This document shows positions 41,120 through 49,949 of a stretch of 49,949 bases of DNA, piece after piece. The notes under the pieces were generated by a model. It searched no databases. It was not told where the DNA came from and saw nothing but the letters and a program-made list of their open reading frames with translations. The translations under genes were made by a program, and so were the position numbers. Location of the stretch: positions 1 to 49,949 of the forward strand of contig ONRL01000021.1 in NCBI GenBank assembly GCA_900320225.1, in the 5' to 3' direction. This DNA is from an uncultured Lentisphaerota bacterium (lineage in GTDB: Bacteria > Verrucomicrobiota > Kiritimatiellia > RFP12 > UBA1067). Positions within the stretch are counted from its first letter, which is position 1, and each line of letters opens with the position of its first letter.

Positions 41120-43359
41120 CAGTAGTCCCCTCCCAGCGCGCGAAGCCACGGGGGGAGGTTGCGCGGGCGCACGGGGACGTCCGGCGCCTCGGCGCCGCCG
41201 GTGAGGCGCACGATGTCGGCAAGAATGTTCAGCGACTCCTTGAGGACGAAGTCGTCCTTCTTCTCGTCCTTCTTCTTGCCGTCCTCCGAGGCGGAATCAC
41301 CGTCCTCGTCGCCGTCCAGTTCGTCAAGTTCGTCCGCGGCGGCGAAGACGTCGCGGTCCTCGCGCATCATCTTGCGGCGGGCCGTGCGCTCAAGCGACAC
41401 GGTACGGCGTTCGGACGACTCGCGGCAAAGCTTCACCACCTCCATGCGGCGGGCGTATTCGGGGGAATACTTCAGGCGCTCGGCCGAGAGCGACTTGAGC
41501 TGCGAAACGTAGTTGGGCATGTCCCAGATGGCGTCGTACTGGAGCGGCTCGATCATCGTCCAGGGCAGGGCGTTGGGCAGGTTGTTCTCGCCGATGTCCG
41601 TACGCTCGTCGAGGGACGAAGGCAGGCAGACGTCGCTTTCCACGCCCTTCTCCTGCGTGGAGGATCCGTTGATGCGGTAGAAACGGGCGGTCGTGACCTT
41701 GACGGAGCCGTTCGGCGTCTCGGGGTTGCCGCCGAGTTCCATGACCGTCTGGACCGTGCCCTTCCCGTGCGAGCGGTGGTCGCCGACGATGATCGCGCGT
41801 CCGGTGTCCTGCAAGGCGCCCGCGACGATTTCAGAGGCGGAGGCCGAGAAGCGGTCGATCAGCACGACGAGCGGCTTGCGCCACGCGAACGTCGGGATGT
41901 CGGGGAAGGTGTAGAGCGGGTAGACGTTTGCCTTCTCGCGGATCTGCACGACGGGGCAGGGACCAGGGTTCGGCCGCACGAAGAGGGCCGTGAGAAGCAC
42001 GGCCTCCTTCAGCGACCCGCCGCCGTTCCCGCGCAAGTCGAGCACAAGGCCCTCCGCACCCTGCGTATTGAACTTCGACACCCACTTCGCCACGTCGAGC
42101 GAGCAGGAACGGTACAGGGGATCGTTCGGCTTCTTATCCATCGTACCGTAGAATCCCGGCAACTTCACGTAGCCGAACGTGTACTCCGCGCCGTTGAGCG
42201 TCACGCGCTCCACGCGGCCCGTGGCGGCCTGGTCCTCAAGCTTGATCTCATCGCGGATAAGCGCCACGCGGCGGCGCGAACCGCCGTTCTTGTCCGTCAC
42301 CTCCAGCACCACGCGCGTGTCCTTCGGCCCGCGGATTTTCTTGATGGTCTTGCGCATCGGCTTCCAGGTGATGTCCTCCACGGGATCCGTGCCCTGTCCC
42401 ACGCCGACGATCTTGTGCCCCACCTTGATGCTGCCCTCGCGGGCGAGGGGGCCGCCCTTCATGACCTCCTTGATTTCGAGCGCGCCGTCGTCCATCGACT
42501 GCGAGAGCACGGCGCCCACGCCGAAGAGCGAGAGGTTCATCTCCATGTCGAAGTCCTCCTTGCGCATCGGCGACATGTACGCCGAATGCGGATCGTAGGC
42601 CATCATGGCGGCCCCGAGGTAGCGCTGCAGCACGCTCTCCTCGTCGGACTCCGTGAGGATCATCTGCAGGTAGTGGCGGTACTTCTCCAGCAGCACCTGT
42701 TTCGGAGGCTTCTCGGGCTCGGCGGCCTCGGCGACGTCGTTGGTGGAGGCGCCGTCCCCCTCCGCGGGCTTCTTCCCCTTTTTCTTCTTCTTGCCGTTCG
42801 CCTCGTCCTCGGCGTCGAGCTCGCGGCCGAGCATGAGGGCGAGCATCTCGTTCTTGATGCGCTTGCGCCACAGTTCCTCGGCCTCGGCCGTTGTCTTCGG
42901 CCACGGCGCCTTGTCGCGCTTGAAGAGGTAGTCTTCCGGCACGGAGAAGTCGAACTCCTGCGTCTCGAGGAGGTTCGTCACGAACGCGACGCGTTCGCCG
43001 AGGCGCTTCACGAACACGCGGTGCACTTCGTAGCCGAACGACACGTCCCCCTCGCGCAGCGCGTCGTCGATGCCCGTCTGCATCGGCTCCCACGCGTCGA
43101 GGTCCGACTGCAGGAACACGCTGTGGCTGTAGTCGCACTGCGTGACGAGGTTCGACCACGCCTTGCGCGACATCTCGTCGTCGAACGGATGCGACAGGAT
43201 GTGCTTCCGGTTGAGGATCCCCACGACCTTGCGCGCGATCCGTCCGTAGTGCGGCAGCGGCCGCACGTCGACCGACTCGAGCGTGGGCGCCGTCTCCGCG
43301 CACGCGACGCCGCAGAACGCCGCCGCGGCCAACAGGATTTTCATGCTCTTCGTTTTCAT
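41119..43359 (-). CDS. Tail-specific S41 family protease (Prc/CtpA type)
   Basis: The 746-residue protein has a signal peptide (MKILLAAAAFCGVACAE), a Prc-type N-terminal helical domain (YSHSVFLQSDLDAW), a PDZ domain (SLFGVGAVLSQSMDDGALEI, GHKIVGVGQG) and the S41 catalytic core: GLVLDLRGNGGGSL, Ser in DRFSASASEIVAGALQD and Lys in HGKGTVQ. A charged insert (KKKKKGKKPAEGDGAS) interrupts the N-terminal domain. It is expected to trim or degrade periplasmic proteins by their C-termini. The start at 43359 has GGAGGGAG upstream. Confidence 0.92.
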   Translation of the reverse strand: MKTKSMKILLAAAAFCGVACAETAPTLESVDVRPLPHYGRIARKVVGILNRKHILSHPFDDEMSRKAWSNLVTQCDYSHSVFLQSDLDAWEPMQTGIDDALREGDVSFGYEVHRVFVKRLGERVAFVTNLLETQEFDFSVPEDYLFKRDKAPWPKTTAEAEELWRKRIKNEMLALMLGRELDAEDEANGKKKKKGKKPAEGDGASTNDVAEAAEPEKPPKQVLLEKYRHYLQMILTESDEESVLQRYLGAAMMAYDPHSAYMSPMRKEDFDMEMNLSLFGVGAVLSQSMDDGALEIKEVMKGGPLAREGSIKVGHKIVGVGQGTDPVEDITWKPMRKTIKKIRGPKDTRVVLEVTDKNGGSRRRVALIRDEIKLEDQAATGRVERVTLNGAEYTFGYVKLPGFYGTMDKKPNDPLYRSCSLDVAKWVSKFNTQGAEGLVLDLRGNGGGSLKEAVLLTALFVRPNPGPCPVVQIREKANVYPLYTFPDIPTFAWRKPLVVLIDRFSASASEIVAGALQDTGRAIIVGDHRSHGKGTVQTVMELGGNPETPNGSVKVTTARFYRINGSSTQEKGVESDVCLPSSLDERTDIGENNLPNALPWTMIEPLQYDAIWDMPNYVSQLKSLSAERLKYSPEYARRMEVVKLCRESSERRTVSLERTARRKMMREDRDVFAAADELDELDGDEDGDSASEDGKKKDEKKDDFVLKESLNILADIVRLTGGAEAPDVPVRPRNLPPWLRALGGDY

Positions 43360-43376
43360 GTACTCCCTCCCGCCTT

Positions 43377-44060
43377 TCACAGATCGCGCGTCTCCATCAG
43401 CTGGGCGAGGCGGACGCACTCGCCCGGCGCGTGCAGGCCCGGCTGTTCGAGCAGCCATTTCACGAACGCCTCCGCGTTCGCCACGAGCACCTTGCCCGCC
43501 GGCGTGAAACCGCCCTGGAACGTGCCGGACGCGAAACAGACCACGGGAACCACCTCGCCCGTCCAGCCCGCGCGCGCGAGGACCGCCTTCACGGCCTTCG
43601 CCTCCGCCGTGGCCTGCGCGATCGGCGGATGGTCGGGCACGTGCCCGCCCGCGATCAGCTCGCCGGACTCCAGCCGGACCGGATCGCGCCAGTTCTTCGT
43701 CTCCACGGCGAAGACGCCGGCCGGGCCGATCAGCACGTGGTCGACGTGGTGCGATCCCGCCTCGAAATCGTGGAATACGTGCCAGTCGTCCGACAGCCTC
43801 GCGAGGGTCCCCGCCACCACCTCCTCGCCGCGCGCGCCCTTGAAGAAGGACTCCACGCGCCGCAGGCCGCGCCGCCACCAGAAAGCCACCGCGATCGCCG
43901 ACGCCGCAAACAGCGCGCCGAAGATCTCGGGACGGCGCCCGAGCGCCGTCGCCGCCGCGAACGCGCCCAAAAACACGAGGCAGACGCCCAACGGCCACAG
44001 GGACCTGACCGTGCCCCTCACCTTCGCCCATTCGCCGGGCATGCCGTGTTGAACCGCCAT
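43377..44060 (-). CDS. Membrane-anchored NERD-domain protein
   Basis: The 227-residue protein has two N-terminal membrane segments (LWPLGVCLVFLGAFAAATAL; ALFAASAIAVAFWW), then a NERD domain: KGARGEEVVAGTLARL, FHDFEAGSHHVDHVLIGPAGVFAVETKNW spanning residues about 95-130. The D-E-K arrangement (VDHVLIG...VETKNW) is nuclease-like. Its role is unknown. ATG 44060 is one base after the dxs stop. Confidence 0.8.
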   Translation of the reverse strand: MAVQHGMPGEWAKVRGTVRSLWPLGVCLVFLGAFAAATALGRRPEIFGALFAASAIAVAFWWRRGLRRVESFFKGARGEEVVAGTLARLSDDWHVFHDFEAGSHHVDHVLIGPAGVFAVETKNWRDPVRLESGELIAGGHVPDHPPIAQATAEAKAVKAVLARAGWTGEVVPVVCFASGTFQGGFTPAGKVLVANAEAFVKWLLEQPGLHAPGECVRLAQLMETRDL

Positions 44061-44061
44061 G

Positions 44062-45702
44062 TCAGCCACCTGCCTTTCCAAGCGCAGCCACGACGCCTTG
44101 CGCCACGTCCTGCGCGGTAAACCCGATCGCGCGCTCCAGCTCCTCCGCCGAGCCGTGCCCCACGAACGCGTCGGGCCAGCCGAACCGCGCGTCCGCGCCG
44201 ATCGCCTCGCCGAATCCGCCCGCCACCGAGCCGTTCTCCAGGGAAGCGATGAACATGCCCGCCGCGCGCTGACAGGCGAGGAGCGCCGCGTCGTGCGGCT
44301 TCACGAACCGCGCGTCCACCACGCCCGCCGCGAGGCCCTTGCCGGCGAGGATTTCCGCCGCCGCGCGCGCCTTCGGCACCTGGTCGCCGAGCGCCCACAG
44401 CTGCACGGGGGCCTTCGGCGCGGAAAGCTGTTCCGCCGTTCCCCAGGCGAACGGGCCCTCCGGCCCGTCCGGCGGCGGCGCGCCGCGCGGCCAGCGGATC
44501 GCGACCGGCCCGCCCTGCGCGAACGCCGCCGCGAGCATGCGGCCGAGCGACGCCGCGTCGCGCGGCTGGAGCACGGACATGTTCGGCAGGCACCGCAGCA
44601 TCGGGATGTCGAACATGCCGTGGTGCGTGCGTCCGTCGGCGCCCACGCAGCCGGCCCGGTCGACGGCGAACACGACGGGCAGGTTCAAGATGCACACGTC
44701 GTGCATGATCTGGTCGAACGCGCGCTGGAGGAACGTGGAGTAGATCGCCACGACGGGCCGCATCCCCGCCTTTGCGAGTCCCGCCGCGAACGTGACGGCC
44801 CGCTCCTCGCAGATGCCGACGTCGAAGAAACGGTCCGGAAACGCCTGCGCGAACGGCACGAGCCCCGTGCCGTGCGGCATCGCGGCCGTGACGGCGCAGA
44901 CGCGCGGGTCCTTCCGCCCGAGATCGACGAGCATGCGTCCAAATTCGCCCGACCACGTGCGGCCCGCGTCCGCCACCCCGTTGCCCGCATGCGGCGGCAC
45001 GCCGTGCCAAGCCGTCGGATCGGCCTCGGCGGGGGCGTAGCCGCGTCCCTTCACGGTGCGGACGTGGAGGACGACCGGTCCGTCGCAAAGCCGCGCCTGT
45101 TCCAACGCCTTCTCGACGGCGGAAACGTCATGTCCGTCCACGGGGCCCCGGTACGCGAGCCCGAGCGCGCCGAAGAAGGCGTTCCCGAAAGCGGGCGCGG
45201 GCGCGTTGTCGTTGAGCACGAGGGTCAGTCGCTTGAAGGAACGCAGGGCGCACAGCGACTCCAGCGCCATGCCGTTCGCAAGCGACGCCTCGCCCACGAC
45301 GGCCACGACGTGCGCGTCTCCGCCCTTCAGGTCGCGCGCGGCCGCCATCCCCTGCGCCGCCGCAAGCGCGGCGCCCGCGTGGCCGGACACGAACGCGTCG
45401 CAGGGCGACTCCTCGGGATTGGGGAAGCCGGAGAGCCCGCCCAGTCGCCGAAGCGTGTCGAAGGCGCCGTCGCGTCCCGTGAGGATCTTCCACGCGTATG
45501 CCTGATGGCCGACGTCCCACACGATCCGGTCGCGCGCCGGTTCGAACACGCGCACCAGGCCGATCGCGAGTTCCACCGCGCCAAGAGACGAGGCGAGATG
45601 CCCGCCGTTCGCGCCAACGACGTCGAGAATGCGCGCACGCACGTCGCGCGCGAGCCGCGGCAATTCCCGCACGGGCAGCGCCTTCACCTCCGCCGGCGTC
45701 AT
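44062..45702 (-). CDS. dxs: Short 1-deoxy-D-xylulose-5-phosphate synthase
   Basis: The 546-residue TPP enzyme has the Dxs signatures GGHLASSLG (H35), VWDVGHQAYAWKILTGR, SGHAG, YRGPVDGHD, VGICEERAVTFAAGLA (catalytic Glu) and VDRAGCVGADGRTHHG. It differs from the usual form in two ways. The TPP/Mg motif is GEA (137-139) rather than GDG, and about 70 residues after NDN (164-166) are missing, which explains the short length. It should condense pyruvate and glyceraldehyde 3-phosphate, feeding both isoprenoid and thiazole synthesis. It overlaps the glycosyltransferase stop as ATGA. Confidence 0.88.
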   Translation of the reverse strand: MTPAEVKALPVRELPRLARDVRARILDVVGANGGHLASSLGAVELAIGLVRVFEPARDRIVWDVGHQAYAWKILTGRDGAFDTLRRLGGLSGFPNPEESPCDAFVSGHAGAALAAAQGMAAARDLKGGDAHVVAVVGEASLANGMALESLCALRSFKRLTLVLNDNAPAPAFGNAFFGALGLAYRGPVDGHDVSAVEKALEQARLCDGPVVLHVRTVKGRGYAPAEADPTAWHGVPPHAGNGVADAGRTWSGEFGRMLVDLGRKDPRVCAVTAAMPHGTGLVPFAQAFPDRFFDVGICEERAVTFAAGLAKAGMRPVVAIYSTFLQRAFDQIMHDVCILNLPVVFAVDRAGCVGADGRTHHGMFDIPMLRCLPNMSVLQPRDAASLGRMLAAAFAQGGPVAIRWPRGAPPPDGPEGPFAWGTAEQLSAPKAPVQLWALGDQVPKARAAAEILAGKGLAAGVVDARFVKPHDAALLACQRAAGMFIASLENGSVAGGFGEAIGADARFGWPDAFVGHGSAEELERAIGFTAQDVAQGVVAALGKAGG

Positions 45703-47261
45703 TTTTCCCCTCCCGGCTTGGCGTCCTTGCGCGTCAAGAACAGCAACGTCGTCGCGTTCTGCCCGAAATTCGGCTCGGTCGCCGTCAACGCATAATGCCG
45801 CTTGAGCGTCTTGAAAAAGTTTTTCTGTTCGTCGAACGGGGTCTCCACGCACTTCGGGACGGAAATCGCGAACGCATATCCCGAACACGCCGCGAGACGG
45901 CAGGGCGCGGAATCCAGCAACTCGTCCATGAGCTCGCGGTTGAGGACGTGGACCGCCCGCGCGGCTTCGGTGGACATGTCGGGGAAATAGGAGAACGGCC
46001 CCATCTCCAGGCCGGACGGCACCATGCGGCCCGTCTCGACGGCCAGGTAGAGGTCCTGCGTGAGGATCTCCTTTCCGTCCGGGTCGAGCGCGTTGACGAG
46101 CCGCCCCATTTCGCGGAGCTTCGCGAGTTCGGTCATTTCCTTCTTCTGGCTCCAGAAACGGTCCTGCGCGTAGGTGGCCCACTCCTGGAGAAGCGGCGAG
46201 GTGAACGAGGCGAGGCACGCCGCCAGCACGGCGAACCACGCCGCGCCGCCGCGTCGGCAGTACCACGACGCGATCAGCACCGTGAGCAGGCCCATGAGCG
46301 GAACTTGGTAGTCGTCGTAGGGGAACGGCGCGGAGAGCTGGAGCAGGAAGACGGCCGCGAACGAGATTGCCATCATCCACAGCATCGTCGACTGCTCGGC
46401 CGGCAGGCGCGACTCGTTCGGCGCGGGGCGGCGCGTCATCAGGACGCCGAACAGCACCATGCCGAGCGCCGCATAGCCGCGCGCGAGGCGCGAGACGCTT
46501 CCCAACGCGAAAAACGGGTCGAATCCGCCGCGCGCGGCATGGTAGTTCTGCGCGGCCAGAAGCGCGGCGCGCGACACCGGGTCGAGCGCGAAGAGACCGT
46601 ACGTGAGGAACAACCCCAACGCCCCGCCGAGACCGAACCAGAGAAAACGCCACCGGAACACGCGGAACCGCACGAGCAGCGTGAAGCCCACGACCGGCAG
46701 GATGAGGATCAGCGAGATGCGCGTGCCCGTGGCGAACGCGAGCGACAACCCGCCCGCGAACGCCGCAAACGGCGAACGGTACGAGAGCAGAAGGAACCCC
46801 GCCAGCACGAAGAGTCCGCCGAGCGCATAGGTCTTGGGAATCGTCGTGAAATAGACGTGGTAGACGTTGCAGGCGAGAAGCGCGAACACGACGAGCGACG
46901 CCTTGCCGCGCCGGTCCTCGGGCACGAGGCGGCGGACGAGACCCACGGCGCACGCCGTGGCGAAGAGCCCGAGCAGGAACGTCACCACGCGCCCGCCGAG
47001 CAGGCCGGACAGAAACGACCCCGGCGCCCAGACGCCCACCAGCGCGGAATACACGAACGGAAGCGCGGGACCCTGCGTGAAGAAAAAGTCGCGGTACGGG
47101 AGCTTGCCCGCGCGCACCATCTGCGCGGAATAAAGGTACCAACCCTCGTCCTGATTGAGGCCGCCGTACCAGATCGCGAAGTACGCCACGCACAAGGCCA
47201 CGCCCCCGGCCAGCAACCAGGGGAGACCCGGAATCTTCAACATATCACCTAATCGTCTCAT
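45699..47261 (-). CDS. PMT/GT39-type membrane glycosyltransferase
   Basis: The roughly 520-residue protein has about ten hydrophobic segments and the GT39/ArnT-like early motif WYGGLNQDEGWYLYSAQ, in which the acidic pair after the first membrane helix is typically catalytic, then GKLPYRDFFFTQGP. A soluble C-terminal part of about 150 residues follows. It probably moves a sugar from a lipid carrier to an acceptor in the periplasm. ATG 47261 is used; ATG 47243 has an AGGTGAT just before it and is also possible. It is the first gene of the seven-gene leftward chain. Confidence 0.78.
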   Translation of the reverse strand: MRRLGDMLKIPGLPWLLAGGVALCVAYFAIWYGGLNQDEGWYLYSAQMVRAGKLPYRDFFFTQGPALPFVYSALVGVWAPGSFLSGLLGGRVVTFLLGLFATACAVGLVRRLVPEDRRGKASLVVFALLACNVYHVYFTTIPKTYALGGLFVLAGFLLLSYRSPFAAFAGGLSLAFATGTRISLILILPVVGFTLLVRFRVFRWRFLWFGLGGALGLFLTYGLFALDPVSRAALLAAQNYHAARGGFDPFFALGSVSRLARGYAALGMVLFGVLMTRRPAPNESRLPAEQSTMLWMMAISFAAVFLLQLSAPFPYDDYQVPLMGLLTVLIASWYCRRGGAAWFAVLAACLASFTSPLLQEWATYAQDRFWSQKKEMTELAKLREMGRLVNALDPDGKEILTQDLYLAVETGRMVPSGLEMGPFSYFPDMSTEAARAVHVLNRELMDELLDSAPCRLAACSGYAFAISVPKCVETPFDEQKNFFKTLKRHYALTATEPNFGQNATTLLFLTRKDAKPGGEK

Positions 47262-47279
47262 GGACAAGGCGATAGTTTA

Positions 47280-47300
47280 CCATTTTTCGGGGGAAAATGG
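47280..47300. other. Small inverted repeat in the spacer 47262-47376
   Basis: ccatttt and aaaatgg flank tcggggg. It lies between the surface-protein stop and the glycosyltransferase start on the same strand and could be a weak terminator or part of the promoter region; there is no clear T-run. The rest of the spacer shows nothing. Confidence 0.3.
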
Positions 47301-47376
47301 AATTTGTCTTTGCGCACGAGGGAAGTTAAGGGCAGTACACGAGGCGTAAAAGACCCGACGCAACTTCTTGCATTGT

Positions 47377-49949
47377 TTAGCGAAGAATCAACGCGGTCCC
47401 ATTAGAGTAGGCGAGGGTCACCTTCGTGGGATGGACCGATACGCGCCAGCGTTTCGGCACATTCATGTTCTGGAACGTGCCCGTGATCTCCGCCGCCGTG
47501 GCAAGCGTGTAGACGCAGCCCTCGTTCAGGTTCGCGTCGCCCAGCTTGAGCGAGAGGTTCGAGAGGTCGAGCGTGCCCGTCACCGCGAGGCAGTCGCTCG
47601 TGCCGTCCGCCGCCGTATCGATCACGAGCGTGCCGGAGGTGAGCGTGGTGCCGTTCACCGTGAGCGTGCCGATCGCGTGGCGTCCGCCCGGCTGGATCGT
47701 GCCCGTCACGGCGAGCGTGCCGCCCTTCACCGTGCCGTTGCCGCCGAGCTCGCGCGCCGTCTGCGCCGTCGTGTTCAGCTGGAGCGTCGCGCCCGCGCCC
47801 GCCCACATCTCCGTCGCCGGCAGCGTCGCGTTGTTCGCGAGCGTGAGCGTGCCGCCGTCCACGCCCGTGCCGGCCTTGTACGTGTTCGCGCCCGTGAGCG
47901 TGAGCATCCCCGCGCCCTTCTTCATCAGGTAGAAGTGCGCTTCCGAACCCGCCGCGCAGCTCGCCGCGAGCTGCTCCGGCGTCATCGCGCAGTTGTAGAT
48001 GCGCACGTCGTGGTAGTCCATGTACGGGTCGGGATCTGCAACGGCGGCCGAATGTCCAAGCCAGATGCCGCCCGACTGGTCGATCTTGTCGAACGACCAA
48101 GTTGCGGGCGCGGTCGTCGTCGCCGAGTCGATCAGCTCGCCCGTCGTAGCGTCTCGCATGGACACGGTGATGAGCCACGTGTCGTCAAGCTGCTTCTCGA
48201 ACACGATCGCCATGTGGTACGTCATTCCGTTCACAAGTTCGTAGCCTTGATGGGAATATGCGCCAGACGTGCCGTTGATCGACAGCCAACCCTCCTTGTT
48301 CGCAACACCGGACGCCGTGCCCCGATTGGAAGCAAACCAGAATGTCGTGCTCGATCCGGCGCAGATGAACCGCGCCCAATGCCGCCGCTCAAGCTGCGTC
48401 ACCCACATTTCGATCGTCGCGCCGCGCCCACCGGTCGGCAGCACGTCCGTGCCGAGGTTGATGCTGCTCGTGCCGTTCGCCGTGCCGAGGAGCCGCACCG
48501 CGCCGTTCGTCCAGTTCACCGTGCCGCTCACGGTCGCGTCGGAGTTCCCCACGCAGTCCGAGAGCGAGCCGTCATCGAACCGCCACCGGTGGATCAGCGT
48601 CTCCGAAACTTCCTCCGCGCGCGTCGCCGTCGTGAGCGCACGCGTCAGCGTGAAGTCGCCCTTGCCGTTCGTATCGATCTCGCCACCAAGCGGTGTCACC
48701 ACCGCGCGGTTGACGTTTGCCGGAATGAAATCGCTCCTATAGTTGTTGCCAAACGCCTTGAACGTGCCGCCGTTGAACACGAACGTGTCGTCACCCGCGC
48801 CGCCATACGCGCGCGTGGCCTCGAACGTGCCGCCCGGCGAGAGGATCAGCGTGCCCTTCGACGTATTCTTGCTCGCGATACAGATACCGTTCGCGTTCGT
48901 CACCGTCAGACGTCCGCCGTTCGCGATGGACACCGTGCCCGTGCCCTCCTCGGCCACGAAAAAGAGGAAGGCGCTGCCGCTTGGATGCGCTCTGTGCGTG
49001 AACGTGCCGCCGTGCAGCCAGCCGATACTCGCCCACGCCGCCGGGATAACGCCCCACGCACGGGTATGCCGCCATCGAGATGTCGCCGCCCGTCTGGATG
49101 AACGTGCCGTTGCCCCGCGACCCGACCTGGAAGTTGCCCCCGTCCTTCATGAACATCGAGCCGCCCGACATCACCACGCGCGCCACGCTGCCCGTTTGGC
49201 TACCGATCGTCGCATGGCTATTGAACGTCAGCTTGCCGCCACGTTGCGTCACGCTGACCGGACCCCTCCCGGCCCAGGCAATGTTGCCGTCTCCGATAAC
49301 GGAAGAGCTATTCGCCGTCAGCGAGCCGGAGTCGATCTCCAGCGAGCCGCTCTGCATGTAGAACTCGCTCGTCGTCACCGTCGCGTTGTTGGTGATCACG
49401 AGCCTTCCCGTCTTGCCGCTGTCGCTGCGGCCCACGCAGAGCCGGCTGGGCGCCGCATAGCTGCCGCCGTCGATCGTCACCACCGTGCCCGTCGAGCCGT
49501 TGATGTAGTCCCAGCCGCCGCTCTTCGTCTTCACGCAGTTCTTGAACGTGACGTGCGCGACGCCGCTGTTGGCGTCCGTGCTGCCGACGATGAAGTCGTT
49601 GTGCGAATGGACCGTCGCGTTCGTGAAGAGGATATCCCCTGAACGCAGGTAGAACCGATAGGCCTCGTGCCGCGCGCCGCCCGCGCGCGCAGGCAGGATC
49701 ACGGGGCCTGTCCAGTAGTTCAAGACGCCGGCAGAAGTCGAATTGTTCGTGATGCCGCCCTCGAGGACGATCGGCCACGACGTGCCGGTGTTCTTGAGCG
49801 TGAAGTTGCCCTTACCGTTCACATTCAAGGTATTCTTCACCGTGAACGGTCCGCCGTTCGGGCCGAACAGCCAGTCGCCGTCGGCGGGCCAGGCGATCGT
49901 GTGCCCGTCGCCGCCGATGTTGAGCGTGAACGGCCCGGGATCCATCGCC
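47377..49949 (-). pseudogene. Autotransporter-type beta-strand-repeat / LamG surface protein, frameshifted and partial
   Basis: From the right window edge one frame encodes Gly/Ser/Thr/Asn-rich beta-helix repeats (GKTGRLVITNNATVTTSEFY, GSLEIDSGSLTANSSSVIGD), and a second frame continues the same style from about 49015: VAEEGTGTVSIANGGRLTV, a LamG-like domain (LIHRWRFDDGSLSDCVGN, ATIEMWVTQLERRHWARFIC), then autotransporter-associated repeats (GAGMLTLTGANTYKAGTG, ATLQLNTTAQTARELGGNG) to a stop at 47377. The frames meet at a tandem agccagcc (49016-49023). Removing 4 bases restores GEYRLHGGTFTHR. It is likely a large secreted adhesin or polymer-binding protein. The N-terminus lies outside the window. 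The break could be a true mutation, phase variation or a sequencing error. Confidence 0.75.

Noticed and set aside
41767-44052. 761-codon + strand open frame
   Set aside because: Shadow of the S41 protease and NERD genes, which have clear catalytic motifs on the other strand.

Overview
The window is a GC-rich bacterial chromosome segment with no rRNA, tRNA or CRISPR array that I could see. Gene content suggests a Gram-negative member of the PVC superphylum, and a gut or rumen Kiritimatiellota-like lineage is my best guess. The reasons are an autotransporter-type beta-strand-repeat/LamG surface protein, a V-type ATPase operon with a DUF2764 subunit, many exported glycoside hydrolases, a Tat-exported Gfo/Idh/MocA oxidoreductase, and lipoproteins with an RND-like TolC/HlyD/MacB system. 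No phylogenetic marker was compared, so this is inference.

Layout. 1-2213 (-): partial exported clan GH-A glycosidase. 2214-9584: a lower-GC accessory region dense in repeats, with a DUF4143-type ATPase and a deleted second copy of it, a SUMF1-like lipoprotein, a DUF2971 protein and an AlbA_2/HATPase regulator carrying an 11-bp tandem repeat. 9585-14853 (+): TolC-like, HlyD-like, ABC ATPase and MacB-like permease genes. 14871-22589 (-): an overlapping operon of UDP-sugar pyrophosphorylase, dCMP deaminase, GH2 glycosidase, RimO and NagA-like deacetylase. 22667-26203 (-): Gfo/Idh/MocA oxidoreductase and GlgB. 26243-31311 (-): thrS, infC, ispF, an RluA-family pseudouridine synthase and an exported beta-CASP metallo-beta-lactamase. 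31479-32699 (+): DUF2264 protein. 32846-35737 (+): thiS-thiF-thiG-thiH behind a structured leader. 35799-38695 (+): V-ATPase subunits E, DUF2764 and A only. 38751-47261 (-): a seven-gene chain of membrane glycosyltransferase, short dxs, NERD protein, S41 protease, dapF, pyrF and amidohydrolase. 47377-49949 (-): an autotransporter-like surface gene broken by a frameshift.

Some genes connect metabolically. dxs makes the deoxyxylulose phosphate that ThiG uses and that feeds the IspF pathway, and the thi operon helps make the TPP cofactor that Dxs needs.

The most unusual feature is a family of short perfect or near-perfect palindromes (20-22 bp, a few classes) scattered through spacers and placed in frame inside conserved enzymes (RimO, the GH2 enzyme twice, the HlyD tail). 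Within a class, both arms change together so pairing is kept. Different host genes read the same module in different frames, so the DNA or RNA fold seems to be what is conserved, not the peptide. One pair of modules fills the gap where the V-ATPase operon stops short, and others border the tandem duplication of the ATPase gene.
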